The notes beneath the pieces are model-generated. The model saw only the letters and a list, made by a program, of their open reading frames with translations, did no database searches and had not been told where the DNA came from. This document shows, in pieces, positions 18,269 to 27,733 of a stretch of 64,000 nucleotides of DNA. A program made the position numbers and the translations under genes. How positions within the stretch are numbered: the stretch's first letter is position 1; each line of letters begins with the position of its first letter. Origin of the DNA: G963674665 sp964609625 (lineage in GTDB: Bacteria > Desulfobacterota > Desulfovibrionia > Desulfovibrionales > Desulfovibrionaceae); contig CAZSRS010000005.1 of NCBI GenBank assembly GCA_964609625.1, positions 62,001 through 126,000 of the forward strand, read 5' to 3'.

Positions 18269-19189
18269 ATGTCCATTCTTATCTACGGTCACATGAACCC
18301 TGACACCGACAGCATCGTATCCGCCATCGCGGTTGCCGACTTCTGGAACAAGTCTGGCCGTGGCGACGCCAAGCCCGTTGCCCAGGGCGCCACCAACCCC
18401 GAGTCCAACTTCGTGCTGGAGAAATTCGGCCTGAAGGCCCCCGAAGTGGTCACCACCTACGCCGGCCAGAAGGTCGTGCTGGTTGACCACTCCGACCTGG
18501 CCCAGAGCCCGGCCGACATCGGCAAGGCCGAGATCCTCGGCATCGTGGACCACCATAAGCTGGGTGACGTGACCACCCCCAACCCCCTGGAGATCTGGGT
18601 CTGGCCCGTGGGCTGCACCGGCACCGTGATCTACAACATGTACAAGTTCGAAGGCATCGAGATTCCCAAGGGCATCGCCGGCGCCATGATGTGCGCCATC
18701 CTCAGCGACACGGTCATGTTCAAGTCCCCCACCTGCACGGAGCAGGACAAGGTAGCGGTCGAGGCCCTGGCCAAGATCGCGGGCGTGACCGACTACATGT
18801 CCATCGGTCTGGAGATGTTCAAGGTCAAGAGCGCTGTCGCCGGCACCCCCATGCGCGACTTGGTCTTCCGCGACTACAAGGACTTCGACATGGGCGGCAA
18901 GAAGGTTGGCATCGGCCAGCTGGAAGTCGTTGACCTGTCCATCCTCGAGCCCTTCAAGGAAGGCCTCTACGCCGAGATCCAGAAGGTCAAGGCCGAAGGC
19001 CGCCACAGTGTGTTCCTGATGCTCACCGACATCATGAAGGAAGGCACAGAACTGCTGATCGTCTCCGACGATCCCTCCGTGGTGGAGAAGGCCTTTGGCA
19101 AGGGCGGCGACAAGACCGTCTGGCTGGACGGCGTCATGAGCCGCAAGAAGCAGGTTGTTCCCAACTTCGAAAAGGCCTTTGCCAGCTAG
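18269..19189 (+). CDS. ppaC: PpaC, manganese-dependent inorganic pyrophosphatase (family II)
   Basis: 306 residues of DHH/DHHA2 family. Metal motifs are YGHMNPDTDS, VLVDHSD and the family signature GIVDHHKLGD. The C-terminal DHHA2 domain ends with the substrate-binding SRKKQVVP. It hydrolyses pyrophosphate, which matters in sulfate reducers because sulfate activation releases PPi. A strong AGGAGG site precedes the ATG, codon choice is highly C/G-biased at third positions, and a clean terminator follows; all fit a highly expressed monocistronic gene. Confidence 0.97.
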   Translation: MSILIYGHMNPDTDSIVSAIAVADFWNKSGRGDAKPVAQGATNPESNFVLEKFGLKAPEVVTTYAGQKVVLVDHSDLAQSPADIGKAEILGIVDHHKLGDVTTPNPLEIWVWPVGCTGTVIYNMYKFEGIEIPKGIAGAMMCAILSDTVMFKSPTCTEQDKVAVEALAKIAGVTDYMSIGLEMFKVKSAVAGTPMRDLVFRDYKDFDMGGKKVGIGQLEVVDLSILEPFKEGLYAEIQKVKAEGRHSVFLMLTDIMKEGTELLIVSDDPSVVEKAFGKGGDKTVWLDGVMSRKKQVVPNFEKAFAS

Positions 19190-19216
19190 GATTCATTCCG
19201 TCCTCACTGATCGTGC

Positions 19217-19247
19217 GGGAGAGCCTCTAGGGGCTCTCCCTTTTTTT
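19217..19247 (+). terminator. Intrinsic terminator of ppaC
   Basis: A perfect 9-bp stem (GGGAGAGCC at 19217-19225, GGCTCTCCC at 19232-19240), a six-base loop and a T7 tract. It lies 27 bases after the ppaC stop. Confidence 0.95.
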
Positions 19248-19358
19248 CGTCCTTGCTCCGGAAAGGGGCGGTTCGTGGTGATTGACTTCCCGGCCGCGCC
19301 CCGATATCACGACAATAGCCGGACATTGTTCACCCTTTCGCCCGTCAGGAGGCCAGTC

Positions 19359-20159
19359 ATGCGTCTGCTTCCTTCCATATCCTTGTTGCTTGCATGCTTC
19401 GTGTGCACCCAGGCCCTGGCCACCCAGGACGCACCGGAAGGCAGTGGCTCCATGGTCATGGCCTTCAGCGAGTTTCCGCCATTCAAGATGGTCCTGGACG
19501 GTACTCCCACTGGCATCGACGTGGACTTGGCCGTCATGATCGCCCAGCGCATGGGGCTCACCCTGGAGATCAGGAAGTGCACCTTTGCAGACTGTCTGGA
19601 GCTGCTGCGGCAGGGCGAGGCGGATTTCATCACCAGTCTGCTGCGTCGCGGCGATCGTGACGACTACCTGCTCTATGTCCAGCCACGCTATCGCAACCGT
19701 GAGTCCAAGGACTTCTACATGCGCTCCGGTGAACAAACACTGGTGAAGACCTACAGCGACCTCGGCGCCCTGCGTATCGGCGTCAAGGAAAAAGTGGCCT
19801 ATGCCCAGATGTTCGACACGGACGCGACCCTGACCAAGGTGGAAGCGGCCACCATGTACCAGCTCTTCCGCATGCTCATGAACAAGGATGTGGACGCAGT
19901 GCTGGCCAGCCGTCACGAGGGGGATTTCTGGGTCAAGGCCCTGGGCCTTGATGATCGGGTCGCCAGGGCACCCTTTGCCTTCGGGCAGCTGGACCCCGTG
20001 TACATGGCCATCTCCAGAAAATCACCCCTGGCCAAAAGGACTGGGGAGTTCGGCAGGATTCTCAACGAGTTGGTGGACAAGGGTGAATTCGAGAGCCTCC
20101 TGGAGGGGTACATGGACAGGGCTGGTGAAATGGCCCTGGAGTTCGGGGGGCGGCAGTGA
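19359..20159 (+). CDS. Periplasmic solute-binding protein, family 3 (SBP_bac_3)
   Basis: 266 residues from the ATG at 19359 (CAGGAGG site). A Sec signal (LLPSISLLLACFVCTQALA) is followed by a type-II periplasmic binding fold: MVMAFSEFPPFKM, then DGTPTGIDVDLAVMIAQRMG as in polar amino-acid binding proteins. No ABC permease or ATPase is adjacent. It converges on a soluble hybrid kinase 25 bases away. It may be an orphan binding protein; the ligand is unknown. Confidence 0.85.
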   Translation: MRLLPSISLLLACFVCTQALATQDAPEGSGSMVMAFSEFPPFKMVLDGTPTGIDVDLAVMIAQRMGLTLEIRKCTFADCLELLRQGEADFITSLLRRGDRDDYLLYVQPRYRNRESKDFYMRSGEQTLVKTYSDLGALRIGVKEKVAYAQMFDTDATLTKVEAATMYQLFRMLMNKDVDAVLASRHEGDFWVKALGLDDRVARAPFAFGQLDPVYMAISRKSPLAKRTGEFGRILNELVDKGEFESLLEGYMDRAGEMALEFGGRQ

Positions 20160-20184
20160 TCTCTTATCCGTCAGGACAAGGGTG

Positions 20185-22254
20185 TCACCGGGACTCCTCC
20201 CCAGTGCGCGCGACTTCTTTCCCGCAGACGTGCTGCAGCACACGCACCAAGTCTTCCAGACGGACGGGTTTGGACAGGTAGTCGTCCATGCCGGCGTCCA
20301 AGAAACGCTGCCTGTCACCTTGCATGGCGTGGGCCGTGAGCGCCACGATGGGAATGTTCCGCACGCGCGGGTCTTCCAGGGAGCGGATGCGTTGCGTGGC
20401 CGCCATGCCGTCTAGCACGGGCATCTGGATATCCATGAGCACGCAGTCGAAGCTTTCCCGTTGCAGGGATTCAAGGGCCTGTTCGCCGTTTTCCGCTTCC
20501 ACGCAGGTGTGTCCCAGCTTGTGCAGCGAGCGCGTCACGGTATAGCGGTTCACGGAGTTGTCCTCCACCAGCAATACCCGAAGCCCTGGGGTCATGGCCG
20601 GGGGGACGACGATCTGAGCCGGCTCCATCTCCACCAAGGGCACCACGAAGGGTAGCACCATTCGAATCTCGGTCCCCTGATCCGGTGCGCTGCTGATCTC
20701 AATTTCACCATCCATCAACTCCACAAGCCGCCTGACGATGGAGAGCCCCAGCCCCAGGCCGCTGAAGCGGCGAGAGTAGGAGCCCTCGGCCTGGGTGAAG
20801 AGGTCGAACATCTGTTGTTGCTGTTCTTCGGCAATGCCCACACCGCTGTCGGTCAACGAGAATACCAGTCTTTGGGTGGCGTCTGGAGCAGGCAGGGCGA
20901 AAACTTCGAGATTCGCCCCACCCTGCGGGGTGAATTTCAGGGCGTTGGTGATCAGGTTGACCAGGATCTGGCGTAGTCGGCCCGCATCGCCCAAGAGCAC
21001 GGACGGCAGCTCGGGATCGAGGCCGATGGTGAAGGTGAGGTTTTTTTTCTCGAACTGCCCCTTGTACAGCTGCTCAAGACCGAGGAGCAATCCCCTGGGT
21101 TCAAATTTCGTCACTTCGAGGCGGAGCTTGCCGGCCTCGATGATGGAGAGGTCGAGGATGTCACTGATGATGCCGACAAGCACCTGACAGGTCTGTTGGG
21201 CGGTTTCCAGATAGTCGAGTTGCTCGGCATCCAGGTCCGTGGTTTCCAGAAGTTGCAGCATGCCCATGATGCCGTTGAGCGGGGTGCGCAGTTCGTGACT
21301 CATGTTGGCGAGAAACTGCGTTTTGATCTGGTTGGCGCTCTCGGCCGCGCGCAGTGCCTCCTGAACTTGTCCTTGGGAGCGCGCGCGGAATAAGGCGATG
21401 GCGAAGAGGTCCGCGAACTGCTTGACCAACGTGAGATCGAAGGGGGTGTAATCGCGCCCCGGATTTGCCAGGGCCAGTTGCCCCAGCATGACGTTGTTGA
21501 ACCGGGCCGGGGCGGAAATGAAACGTTTGATTTCCAAGTGTCCGGCAGGGAGGGCGCTGAGAATGGGGTCATCCTCCGGCGTGTTGGTATAAAAGGGTTC
21601 GGAACGCCCCCCGTGTCCCCAGAGCTTGCAGATGCCATTATCCTGGCATTGGAAGATATCTGACTTGAAAGGCACGGCGCAGACCATATCGTCCGCCATG
21701 GAGGCATGGGTCAAGCCAAGACTATTTCCGGTGCGGGGGTCCGTGGTGGCGATGAAACCATGCTTGCTGCCCGTTGCCTCACTGGCCAGCTCGAAGACCA
21801 AGGAAGCCGTTTGTTCGATGGAGGTTTCCCTGGAGATGAGTGTTGTGGTGATCGCGGCGATGCGGCCGGCCAGTTGGGAGAGGATCTGGCTCGGACCGGC
21901 ACCCGCATCGGGTTCATGAACTCGTTGCGCCATCGCGAGGTGCAGGAGCGTTTCGCGGTCGAGGTCTTCGGTATCCAGGTCAAAGCTGGAATTCCTTGCC
22001 GGTCCGAATTTGCCTGGAATTCTTTGGTATCGCTCTTCGGAGAGGTCTCTGTCTCGAGGAATATCGAGCCAGTCGTCGAGATATGTGGAGGGTGCCTGCT
22101 CCAGGCATGGCAGGTCAAAGAATCCGAGCCAGCGTTTGTTGGCGAAGACGATGCGTTTATTCTCGTCGATCACGGCCAGTGCCGCGGGTGCGGCGTCGAG
22201 CCAGGAAAGTGTCTTACTCTGGTCGGGTGGTGGTTTTTCTGTGGCTGGACTCAT
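20185..22254 (-). CDS. Soluble PAS-GAF hybrid histidine kinase with C-terminal receiver
   Basis: 689 residues from the ATG at 22254, which has AAGGA eight bases upstream; the longer frame to 22356 has no support. No membrane segment. Domains: a short PAS-like region (ALAVIDENKRIVFANKRW), a GAF domain of about residues 135-290 containing cysteines (FQCQDNGICKLWG), HisKA (ANMSHELRTPLNGIMGML), HATPase (N-box NLITNALKF, G boxes DSGVGI and GLGLGLSIV), and a canonical receiver (LLVEDNSVN, acceptor in LMDIQMPVLDG, lysine in LSKPV). It is a cytoplasmic sensor with an unknown signal and no adjacent response regulator. Confidence 0.9.
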   Translation of the reverse strand: MSPATEKPPPDQSKTLSWLDAAPAALAVIDENKRIVFANKRWLGFFDLPCLEQAPSTYLDDWLDIPRDRDLSEERYQRIPGKFGPARNSSFDLDTEDLDRETLLHLAMAQRVHEPDAGAGPSQILSQLAGRIAAITTTLISRETSIEQTASLVFELASEATGSKHGFIATTDPRTGNSLGLTHASMADDMVCAVPFKSDIFQCQDNGICKLWGHGGRSEPFYTNTPEDDPILSALPAGHLEIKRFISAPARFNNVMLGQLALANPGRDYTPFDLTLVKQFADLFAIALFRARSQGQVQEALRAAESANQIKTQFLANMSHELRTPLNGIMGMLQLLETTDLDAEQLDYLETAQQTCQVLVGIISDILDLSIIEAGKLRLEVTKFEPRGLLLGLEQLYKGQFEKKNLTFTIGLDPELPSVLLGDAGRLRQILVNLITNALKFTPQGGANLEVFALPAPDATQRLVFSLTDSGVGIAEEQQQQMFDLFTQAEGSYSRRFSGLGLGLSIVRRLVELMDGEIEISSAPDQGTEIRMVLPFVVPLVEMEPAQIVVPPAMTPGLRVLLVEDNSVNRYTVTRSLHKLGHTCVEAENGEQALESLQRESFDCVLMDIQMPVLDGMAATQRIRSLEDPRVRNIPIVALTAHAMQGDRQRFLDAGMDDYLSKPVRLEDLVRVLQHVCGKEVARTGEESR

Positions 22255-22529
22255 GCGATCCTTGAATCGTGGAGCAGGGTAAAAATCCCATGGGCTTGTA
22301 GGTGGCGAGGTCAGATGCCCAGGCAAATTCAGGAGTGCTGGAGTGGAGTTTATCACAGGGACGGTGGACTAATCAAATTTTCAATGTCCACGTTCGGCGG
22401 GAGGTTGGATCATGGGAGCATGCGGAGCTTGCCGAGCATGACTTGACCACAAGGCCTGGCTTGGGTAGGACGATGGACAATGGTCTTTCATCTCCCGCAA
22501 CACCAACCGACAACCAAGCGAGAACCACC
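22255..22529. other. 275-base divergent gap (hybrid kinase / wrbA)
   Basis: Must carry both promoters. I see no strong -35/-10 pair, operator or terminator, and no gene. Confidence 0.4.
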
Positions 22530-23141
22530 ATGCGATCCTTGATTGTATTCTATTCCATGTATGGACACATTTATCGGATGGCCCAGGCCGTGGCCCAGGG
22601 CGTGGCTCAGGTGCCGGGCGCCATCGCGGAACTCAGGCGCGTGCCCGAGACCTTGCCCCAGGAGGTGCTGACAAAGATGGGCGCGGTGGAACCACAAAAG
22701 GCCTGGGCCGACGTGCCTGTGTGCACGGTAGAGGAATTGTCGCAGGTCGATGCCATATTTTTTGGTACACCAACACGCTTTGGCAGTGCCTGCGGCCAGA
22801 TGCGGCAGTTTCTGGACGCCACGGGCGGTCTCTGGGCCAAGGGTGCCCTGGTGGGTAAGGTGGGCAGCGTGTTCGTGAGTAGTGCAACCCAGCACGGGGG
22901 GCAGGAGTCCACCATTCTGGGTATGCATGTGAACCTTCTGCACCACGGCATGGTTGTCGTGGGCCTGCCCTATGCCTTTGCCGGGCAGATGACCATGGAC
23001 GAGATCACGGGTTGCTCCCCCTATGGCGCCTCGACCATCGCAGGCGGGGATGGCTCCAGGCTTCCCAGTGAGAACGAGCTGGCCGGCGCCAGATTCCAGG
23101 GAGCGCATATGGCCGGAATCGCGGCCAAGCTCAAGGGATAA
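22530..23141 (+). CDS. wrbA: WrbA-family NAD(P)H:quinone oxidoreductase (flavodoxin fold)
   Basis: 203 residues from the ATG at 22530. Flavodoxin-type FMN loop IVFYSMYGHIYRMAQAV at the N-terminus, then FFGTPTRFGSACGQMRQFLD and GQESTILGMHVNLLHHGM, all typical of WrbA. Family members are tetrameric FMN enzymes that reduce quinones by two electrons and protect from oxidative stress. Length matches the family (about 200). The next gene, an FAD oxidoreductase, starts seven bases on, so the two are likely one redox operon. Confidence 0.94.
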   Translation: MRSLIVFYSMYGHIYRMAQAVAQGVAQVPGAIAELRRVPETLPQEVLTKMGAVEPQKAWADVPVCTVEELSQVDAIFFGTPTRFGSACGQMRQFLDATGGLWAKGALVGKVGSVFVSSATQHGGQESTILGMHVNLLHHGMVVVGLPYAFAGQMTMDEITGCSPYGASTIAGGDGSRLPSENELAGARFQGAHMAGIAAKLKG

Positions 23142-23148
23142 TTCGGCC

Positions 23149-24615
23149 ATGCACGATTACGACCTCGGTGTCATTGGGGGTGGTGCCGCCGGGCTCACAG
23201 TGGCTGCCGGGAGCGCCCAACTGGGCGTCAGAACCTTGCTCGTGGAGAAGGAGTCGGTTCTGGGGGGCGATTGCCTGCATTTCGGCTGTGTGCCCAGCAA
23301 GACACTGATCCGTAGCGCCGAGGTCTGTCATCTCATACGTACCGCCCACAGCTTCGGCCTTCCGGAGTTGGCTCCCCCCGTCGTTGACTTCGGCAGGATC
23401 GCGGAACGCATTCGCCAGGTCATCGCCACCATCCAAAAGCACGACTCCGAGGAGCGCTTCTGCGGCCTGGGCGTCCAAGTGCTCCACGGCGAACCGACCT
23501 TTCTCGACGAACACAGTATCGACCTCGGAGGAAGGCGGATCAGTGCCGCGAAATGGGTCATCGCCACGGGCTCCAGGGCAGCCGCGCCCCCAATCCCAGG
23601 CCTTGCCGACACGCCGTACATTACCAACAGGGAGCTGTTCTCCCTGCGGAGCCTGCCTCGCTCCATGGTCGTGCTCGGCGGCGGCCCCATTGCCCTGGAA
23701 ATGGCCCAGGCCTTCCAACGCCTGGGCACCCAGGTGCAGGTGGTGCAACGCGGCGGTCAGGTGCTGCGCAACGAAGACAAGGATATGGCCGACCAAGTGG
23801 TGGAGCATTTGGCCCGTGAGGGCGTGGTCTTCCACCTCGGCACACAGGTCACGTCGGTGCGCGACCTGGGTGATGTCCGTGAAGTGCGTTTTGTCGATAA
23901 TGGTGGAGTGGAGCACAGCGTCAGTGGTGAGCGGCTGCTTCTGGCCCTGGGGCGTTCGCCCAATGTCGAAGGTTTGGGCCTGGAGAACGCCGGGATTATT
24001 CCTGGAGAGCGGGGAATCGGCGTGGACAGCCGCATGCGCACTGAGCAGACCCACATCTTCGCCGCCGGCGACGTCACCGGGAGACATCAGTCCACCCACG
24101 CGGCGGGATACGAAGGGGGCGTCGTGGTGGCCAACGCCGTGTTCCGTTTGCCGCGCAAGGCCGACTACACCTTCATGCCCCGCTGTCTGTATACCTCGCC
24201 GGAGCTGGCCGTCATGGGACTCAACGAGCGTCAGGCACGGGAGCGGGGTGTGGAGTACAGCCTCTGGGAGGAGGAGTTCCAGAACAACGATCGCGCCCTG
24301 GCCGAAGGGGAGGCCAGAGGCAAGATTAAGCTGCTGTTGGACAAAAGCGACAGGCCCCTGGGCGTGCAGATTCTCGGACCGCGGGCCGGAGACCTGCTCG
24401 GAGAGTGGGCTGCAGTATGTGCGGGAAAGGTCAGGATTTCCAGCCTGGCCGCGGCCGTGCACCCCTATCCGACCCTTGCGGAAATCTCCAAACGTGTGGC
24501 CGGAGACGTGATCGGCGCCAAGCTGTTCTCGGACAGGGTGCGCAAGGGATTGAAATTGTTCTTCAGCTACAAGGGGCGAGCCTGTGAGCTCCCTGGAAAA
24601 TTCGATCAACGTTGA
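23149..24615 (+). CDS. FAD-dependent pyridine nucleotide-disulfide oxidoreductase (MerA/Lpd-like)
   Basis: 488 residues. FAD site LGVIGGGAAGLTVAAG, redox-active disulfide in GGDCLHFGCVPSK, NAD(P) site VVLGGGPIALEMAQAF, second FAD motif IFAAGDVTG, and a C-terminal dimerisation domain with the catalytic HPYPTLAE. This is the glutathione reductase/dihydrolipoamide dehydrogenase/mercuric reductase superfamily. It lacks the heavy-metal-binding N-terminus and terminal Cys pair of true MerA. The substrate is unknown. It follows wrbA by seven bases; glutamate synthase genes start 430 bases later. Confidence 0.88.
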   Translation: MHDYDLGVIGGGAAGLTVAAGSAQLGVRTLLVEKESVLGGDCLHFGCVPSKTLIRSAEVCHLIRTAHSFGLPELAPPVVDFGRIAERIRQVIATIQKHDSEERFCGLGVQVLHGEPTFLDEHSIDLGGRRISAAKWVIATGSRAAAPPIPGLADTPYITNRELFSLRSLPRSMVVLGGGPIALEMAQAFQRLGTQVQVVQRGGQVLRNEDKDMADQVVEHLAREGVVFHLGTQVTSVRDLGDVREVRFVDNGGVEHSVSGERLLLALGRSPNVEGLGLENAGIIPGERGIGVDSRMRTEQTHIFAAGDVTGRHQSTHAAGYEGGVVVANAVFRLPRKADYTFMPRCLYTSPELAVMGLNERQARERGVEYSLWEEEFQNNDRALAEGEARGKIKLLLDKSDRPLGVQILGPRAGDLLGEWAAVCAGKVRISSLAAAVHPYPTLAEISKRVAGDVIGAKLFSDRVRKGLKLFFSYKGRACELPGKFDQR

Positions 24616-25045
24616 GAATCGAGCACTGTCTACCAGCTCCTTCAGTTCCCGCAGTCTCTTCCACACACTGAAATATGGGCATTTGCCGTTTTCACCGTGT
24701 CACTTTGCTCCATTTGGGAAAAAAATAACATTATTGTTTTTTTGACAGATCTGTGTTTTACAGCTAGAGGATAATCAAGGAGAATGCGCAGTACAATTTG
24801 GGAGCTGTTTTCCCATAGAGTTTGCAAAGGAAGAGGCATGCAGTGCCCCCTGAAGAAGTATTCCCTAGAGTACACAAACGGCTTTGTGTGATACCGTCAT
24901 GGACTCTCCAATGGTTGTCCGCCCCTCTTCGCTCGGGCTGTTGTGCCACATGTCGCCCTGGTGCGTTGTTTGAGCGAATCGAGGACTCTGGGCGGAGTTG
25001 TCGTTCACCTGTCGTGTCGTGGCACGGCGTAACGAGGAGACGGCT
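24616..25045. promoter_or_regulatory. 430-base, partly AT-rich leader of the glutamate synthase genes
   Basis: The stretch 24660-24780 is far richer in A/T than its surroundings and contains a near-palindromic A-run/T-run block (about 24719-24742). TTGACA at 24742-24747 with TAGAGG 17 bases on (24765-24770) is a candidate sigma-70 promoter. That would leave a leader of about 270 bases before the TTG start at 25046. I recognise no riboswitch and no gene. Confidence 0.4.
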
Positions 25046-26569
25046 TTGCAGGTCAAGTCCATCAGTAGTAAGTTCAACGATTTCGTGGTGGAACGGGACA
25101 AGTCGCGTTGTACCAACTGCAAGGTGTGCATCACACAATGCCCCTACGGTGTGCATTTCTGGGACGAGCAGTTGGAGTGCGTGAACCACGACAGCTCCAA
25201 ATGCATCGGCTGCCATCGCTGCGCCGCCATGTGTCCCGTGAGTTGTCTGACCATCCGCCATACACCGTCCCAGTTTCGGGAAAACCATTACTGGACCCCT
25301 TCCTACATCCGCCACATCTACAAACAGGCCGACACCGGAGGCATTCTGCTTTCCGGCATGGGCAGTCCTCTGGAGCGCCCCATCTATTGGGACAGCTTGC
25401 AGCTCGACGCCAGCCAAGTGACCAACCCCTCCATCGATCCCCTGCGGGAACCCATGGAACTGCGGACGTATCTGGGCAGAAAACCCGACGCCCTGGAGTT
25501 CGAGACCTCCGAGGGCAGGGTGGTGCTCAAGACCAGGGTGGCGCCCCAGATCAAGCTGGAAACGCCGTTGATGTTCGCGGCCATGAGCTTCGGGTCCATC
25601 AACCTGCATTTGCATCAGGCCATGGCCCAGGCTGCCGTGGAGACCGGCACGATCTACAACACCGGCGAGGGGGGATTGCATGAATCTCTTTATCAGTTCG
25701 GTTTGAACACCATAGTGCAGGTGGCTTCGGGGCGTTTCGGCGTACACGCCGCGTATCTCAACGCCGGTGTGGGCCTGGAGATCAAGATCGGCCAGGGCGC
25801 CAAGCCCGGCATCGGCGGACATCTCCCTGGAGAGAAGATCGACGGCGAGGTCTCCAGGACCAGGATGATTCCTTTGGGTTCCGACGCCATTTCTCCCGCC
25901 CCCCATCATGATATTTATTCCATCGAGGACCTGCATCAGCTTGTCTTTGCCCTCAAGGAGGCCACGGAGTACCGGCTTCCCGTGGCGGTGAAGATCGCGG
26001 CCGTGCACAATGCCGCGGCTATCGCCTCGGGCATCGTGCGCGCGGGGGCCGACATCGTCACCCTGGATGGCTACAAGGGTGGCACTGGAGCCGCTCCCAC
26101 CATGATCCGTGACAACGTGGGCATCCCCCTTGAACTGGCCCTGGCCTCCGTGGACGAACGCCTCAGGCAGGAGGGTATCCGCAACCATGCTTCCATCGTG
26201 GTGGCCGGAGGCATCCGGTGCAGCGCGGACGTGCTCAAGGCCATCGCCCTGGGCGCCGACGCCGTGTACATCGGTACCGCGGCGCTCATCGCCGTGGGCT
26301 GTACCATGTGCGGGCGCTGTTACACCGGCAAATGTCCCTGGGGTATCGCCACCAACGATCCCAAGTTGAAGAAACGGCAGAACCCAAAGGTGGCCAGGCA
26401 ACGTCTGGTCAACCTGATCAATGCTTGGAGCCATGAACTGCAGGAAATGCTCGGCGGCATGGGCCTGAATTCCATCGAGAGCCTGCGTGGCAACCGCGAC
26501 AAGCTGCGTGCTGTGGGCCTGAATCAGGTGGAGTTGGACATTCTGGGTGTCAAGCACGCCGGAAAATAA
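25046..26569 (+). CDS. Split glutamate synthase, ferredoxin/FMN synthase subunit (GltB2-type)
   Basis: About 507 residues from a TTG at 25046 (GAGGAGA site); a TTG at 24998 is possible. The N-terminus has two [4Fe-4S] motifs (CTNCKVCITQCP, CIGCHRCAAMCP). Residues about 140-440 are the FMN-binding barrel of glutamate synthase (FAAMSFGSINL, GEGGLHE, GAKPGIGGHLPGEK, TLDGYKGGTGAAP, VVAGGIRCSADV), with a further cysteine cluster in CTMCGRCYTGKCPWG. With the next two genes it forms the archaeal-type three-part enzyme that makes glutamate from 2-oxoglutarate and glutamine. No GltD-type reductase follows, so the electron donor may be ferredoxin or the oxidoreductase upstream. Confidence 0.93.
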   Translation: MQVKSISSKFNDFVVERDKSRCTNCKVCITQCPYGVHFWDEQLECVNHDSSKCIGCHRCAAMCPVSCLTIRHTPSQFRENHYWTPSYIRHIYKQADTGGILLSGMGSPLERPIYWDSLQLDASQVTNPSIDPLREPMELRTYLGRKPDALEFETSEGRVVLKTRVAPQIKLETPLMFAAMSFGSINLHLHQAMAQAAVETGTIYNTGEGGLHESLYQFGLNTIVQVASGRFGVHAAYLNAGVGLEIKIGQGAKPGIGGHLPGEKIDGEVSRTRMIPLGSDAISPAPHHDIYSIEDLHQLVFALKEATEYRLPVAVKIAAVHNAAAIASGIVRAGADIVTLDGYKGGTGAAPTMIRDNVGIPLELALASVDERLRQEGIRNHASIVVAGGIRCSADVLKAIALGADAVYIGTAALIAVGCTMCGRCYTGKCPWGIATNDPKLKKRQNPKVARQRLVNLINAWSHELQEMLGGMGLNSIESLRGNRDKLRAVGLNQVELDILGVKHAGK

Positions 26570-26633
26570 CCGGATTGGCACCGTCCCGGGGCGGACGTCC
26601 TGGACGACGGCATTTGCGAGGAGAAGGGACTCA

Positions 26634-27728
26634 ATGCACGCTGCATTTGATCAATGGAATTATCAGAAAGACATCTCTGGTTGTGGCATTTTCGGCGTGA
26701 TCCACAAGAAGCGGGAACTGCTGCCGGGCGCCATGCCCATCAACGCCATGTGCTCCATGCACGACCGCGGTAACGGCCTGGGTGGCGGATTCGCGGCCTA
26801 CGGCATCTATCCGGAGCATGCCGAGCACTACGCCTTTCAGTTGATGTTTGACGACAGAGCCGCCCAGGACAGGGCCGAAGACGCCATCAGGCACTACATG
26901 GACGTGCACGAGGCCCACCCCATCCCAACGCGCCGGGTCTCACATGTCAAGAATCCCCCCATTGTCTGGCGCTATTTTGTCACGCCCAAAGCGTCGCGCC
27001 CCAAATGGCAGGATGAGGCCGAGGCCGACTACATGGTCAACGTGGTCATGGAGATCAACACCAGGATCCACGGTGCCTTTGTCTTCTCCAGCGGCAAGAA
27101 CATGGGCGCCTTCAAGGGCGTGGGCTTTCCCGAGGACATGGCCGAATTCTACCGCCTCGACGAGTATGCCGCCTATTGCTGGACCGGGCACAACCGCTTC
27201 CCCACCAACACTCCGGGCTGGTGGGGCGGGGCGCACCCCTTCACCCTGCTGGACTGGGCCATCGTGCACAACGGAGAGATCTCCTCCTATGGCATCAATC
27301 GCCGCTATCTGCACCAGCACTGTTACGAGTGCACCTTGATGACCGACACCGAGGTGGTCGCCTACCTGTTGGATCTGTTGATCCGACGCCATGGCTTGTC
27401 CAAGCGCATGGCCAGTTGGGTCTTCGCTCCTCCGTTTTGGGACGACGTGGACCGCATGGATCCGGCCGAGCGCGAGGCATTTACGGCCCTGCGCATGGTG
27501 TATGGCTCGGCCATGCTCAACGGTCCCTTCGCCATTCTGGTGACTGATGCCAACGGCATGTTGGGGCTCAACGACAGGGTCAAGCTCCGCCCCTTGGTGG
27601 TGGCGGAGAAGGGTGACATGGTCTTCATGGCCAGCGAAGAGAGCGCGGTGCGGGAGGTCTGCCCCGACGTGGACAGAGTCTGGGCTCCGAAGGCAGGCGA
27701 ACCCGTGATCGTGGAGTTGGAGAATTGA
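26634..27728 (+). CDS. Split glutamate synthase, class-II glutaminase subunit (GltB1-type)
   Basis: 364 residues from the ATG at 26634 (GGAGAAGGG site). Ntn-hydrolase glutamine amidotransferase: DISGCGIFGVI holds the presumed nucleophile Cys17, followed by HDRGNGLGGGFAAYG, then TGHNRFPTNTPGWWGGAHPF and AIVHNGEISSYG. Because catalytic cysteine must be N-terminal in this fold, removal of a 16-residue leader is expected. It releases ammonia for the synthase subunit. It lies between the other two subunits, with 64 bases before it and 5 after. Confidence 0.92.
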   Translation: MHAAFDQWNYQKDISGCGIFGVIHKKRELLPGAMPINAMCSMHDRGNGLGGGFAAYGIYPEHAEHYAFQLMFDDRAAQDRAEDAIRHYMDVHEAHPIPTRRVSHVKNPPIVWRYFVTPKASRPKWQDEAEADYMVNVVMEINTRIHGAFVFSSGKNMGAFKGVGFPEDMAEFYRLDEYAAYCWTGHNRFPTNTPGWWGGAHPFTLLDWAIVHNGEISSYGINRRYLHQHCYECTLMTDTEVVAYLLDLLIRRHGLSKRMASWVFAPPFWDDVDRMDPAEREAFTALRMVYGSAMLNGPFAILVTDANGMLGLNDRVKLRPLVVAEKGDMVFMASEESAVREVCPDVDRVWAPKAGEPVIVELEN

Positions 27729-27733
27729 GCCCC

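Noticed and set aside
24764..26581. 605-codon minus-strand open frame opposite glutamate synthase
   Set aside because: Fully antisense to a gene with Fe-S and FMN motifs; composition is typical of a shadow frame.
26580..26612. GTCCTGGAC-like word near the glutaminase start as another repeat-B copy
   Set aside because: Only a short partial match without the palindrome or the T-tail; likely chance.
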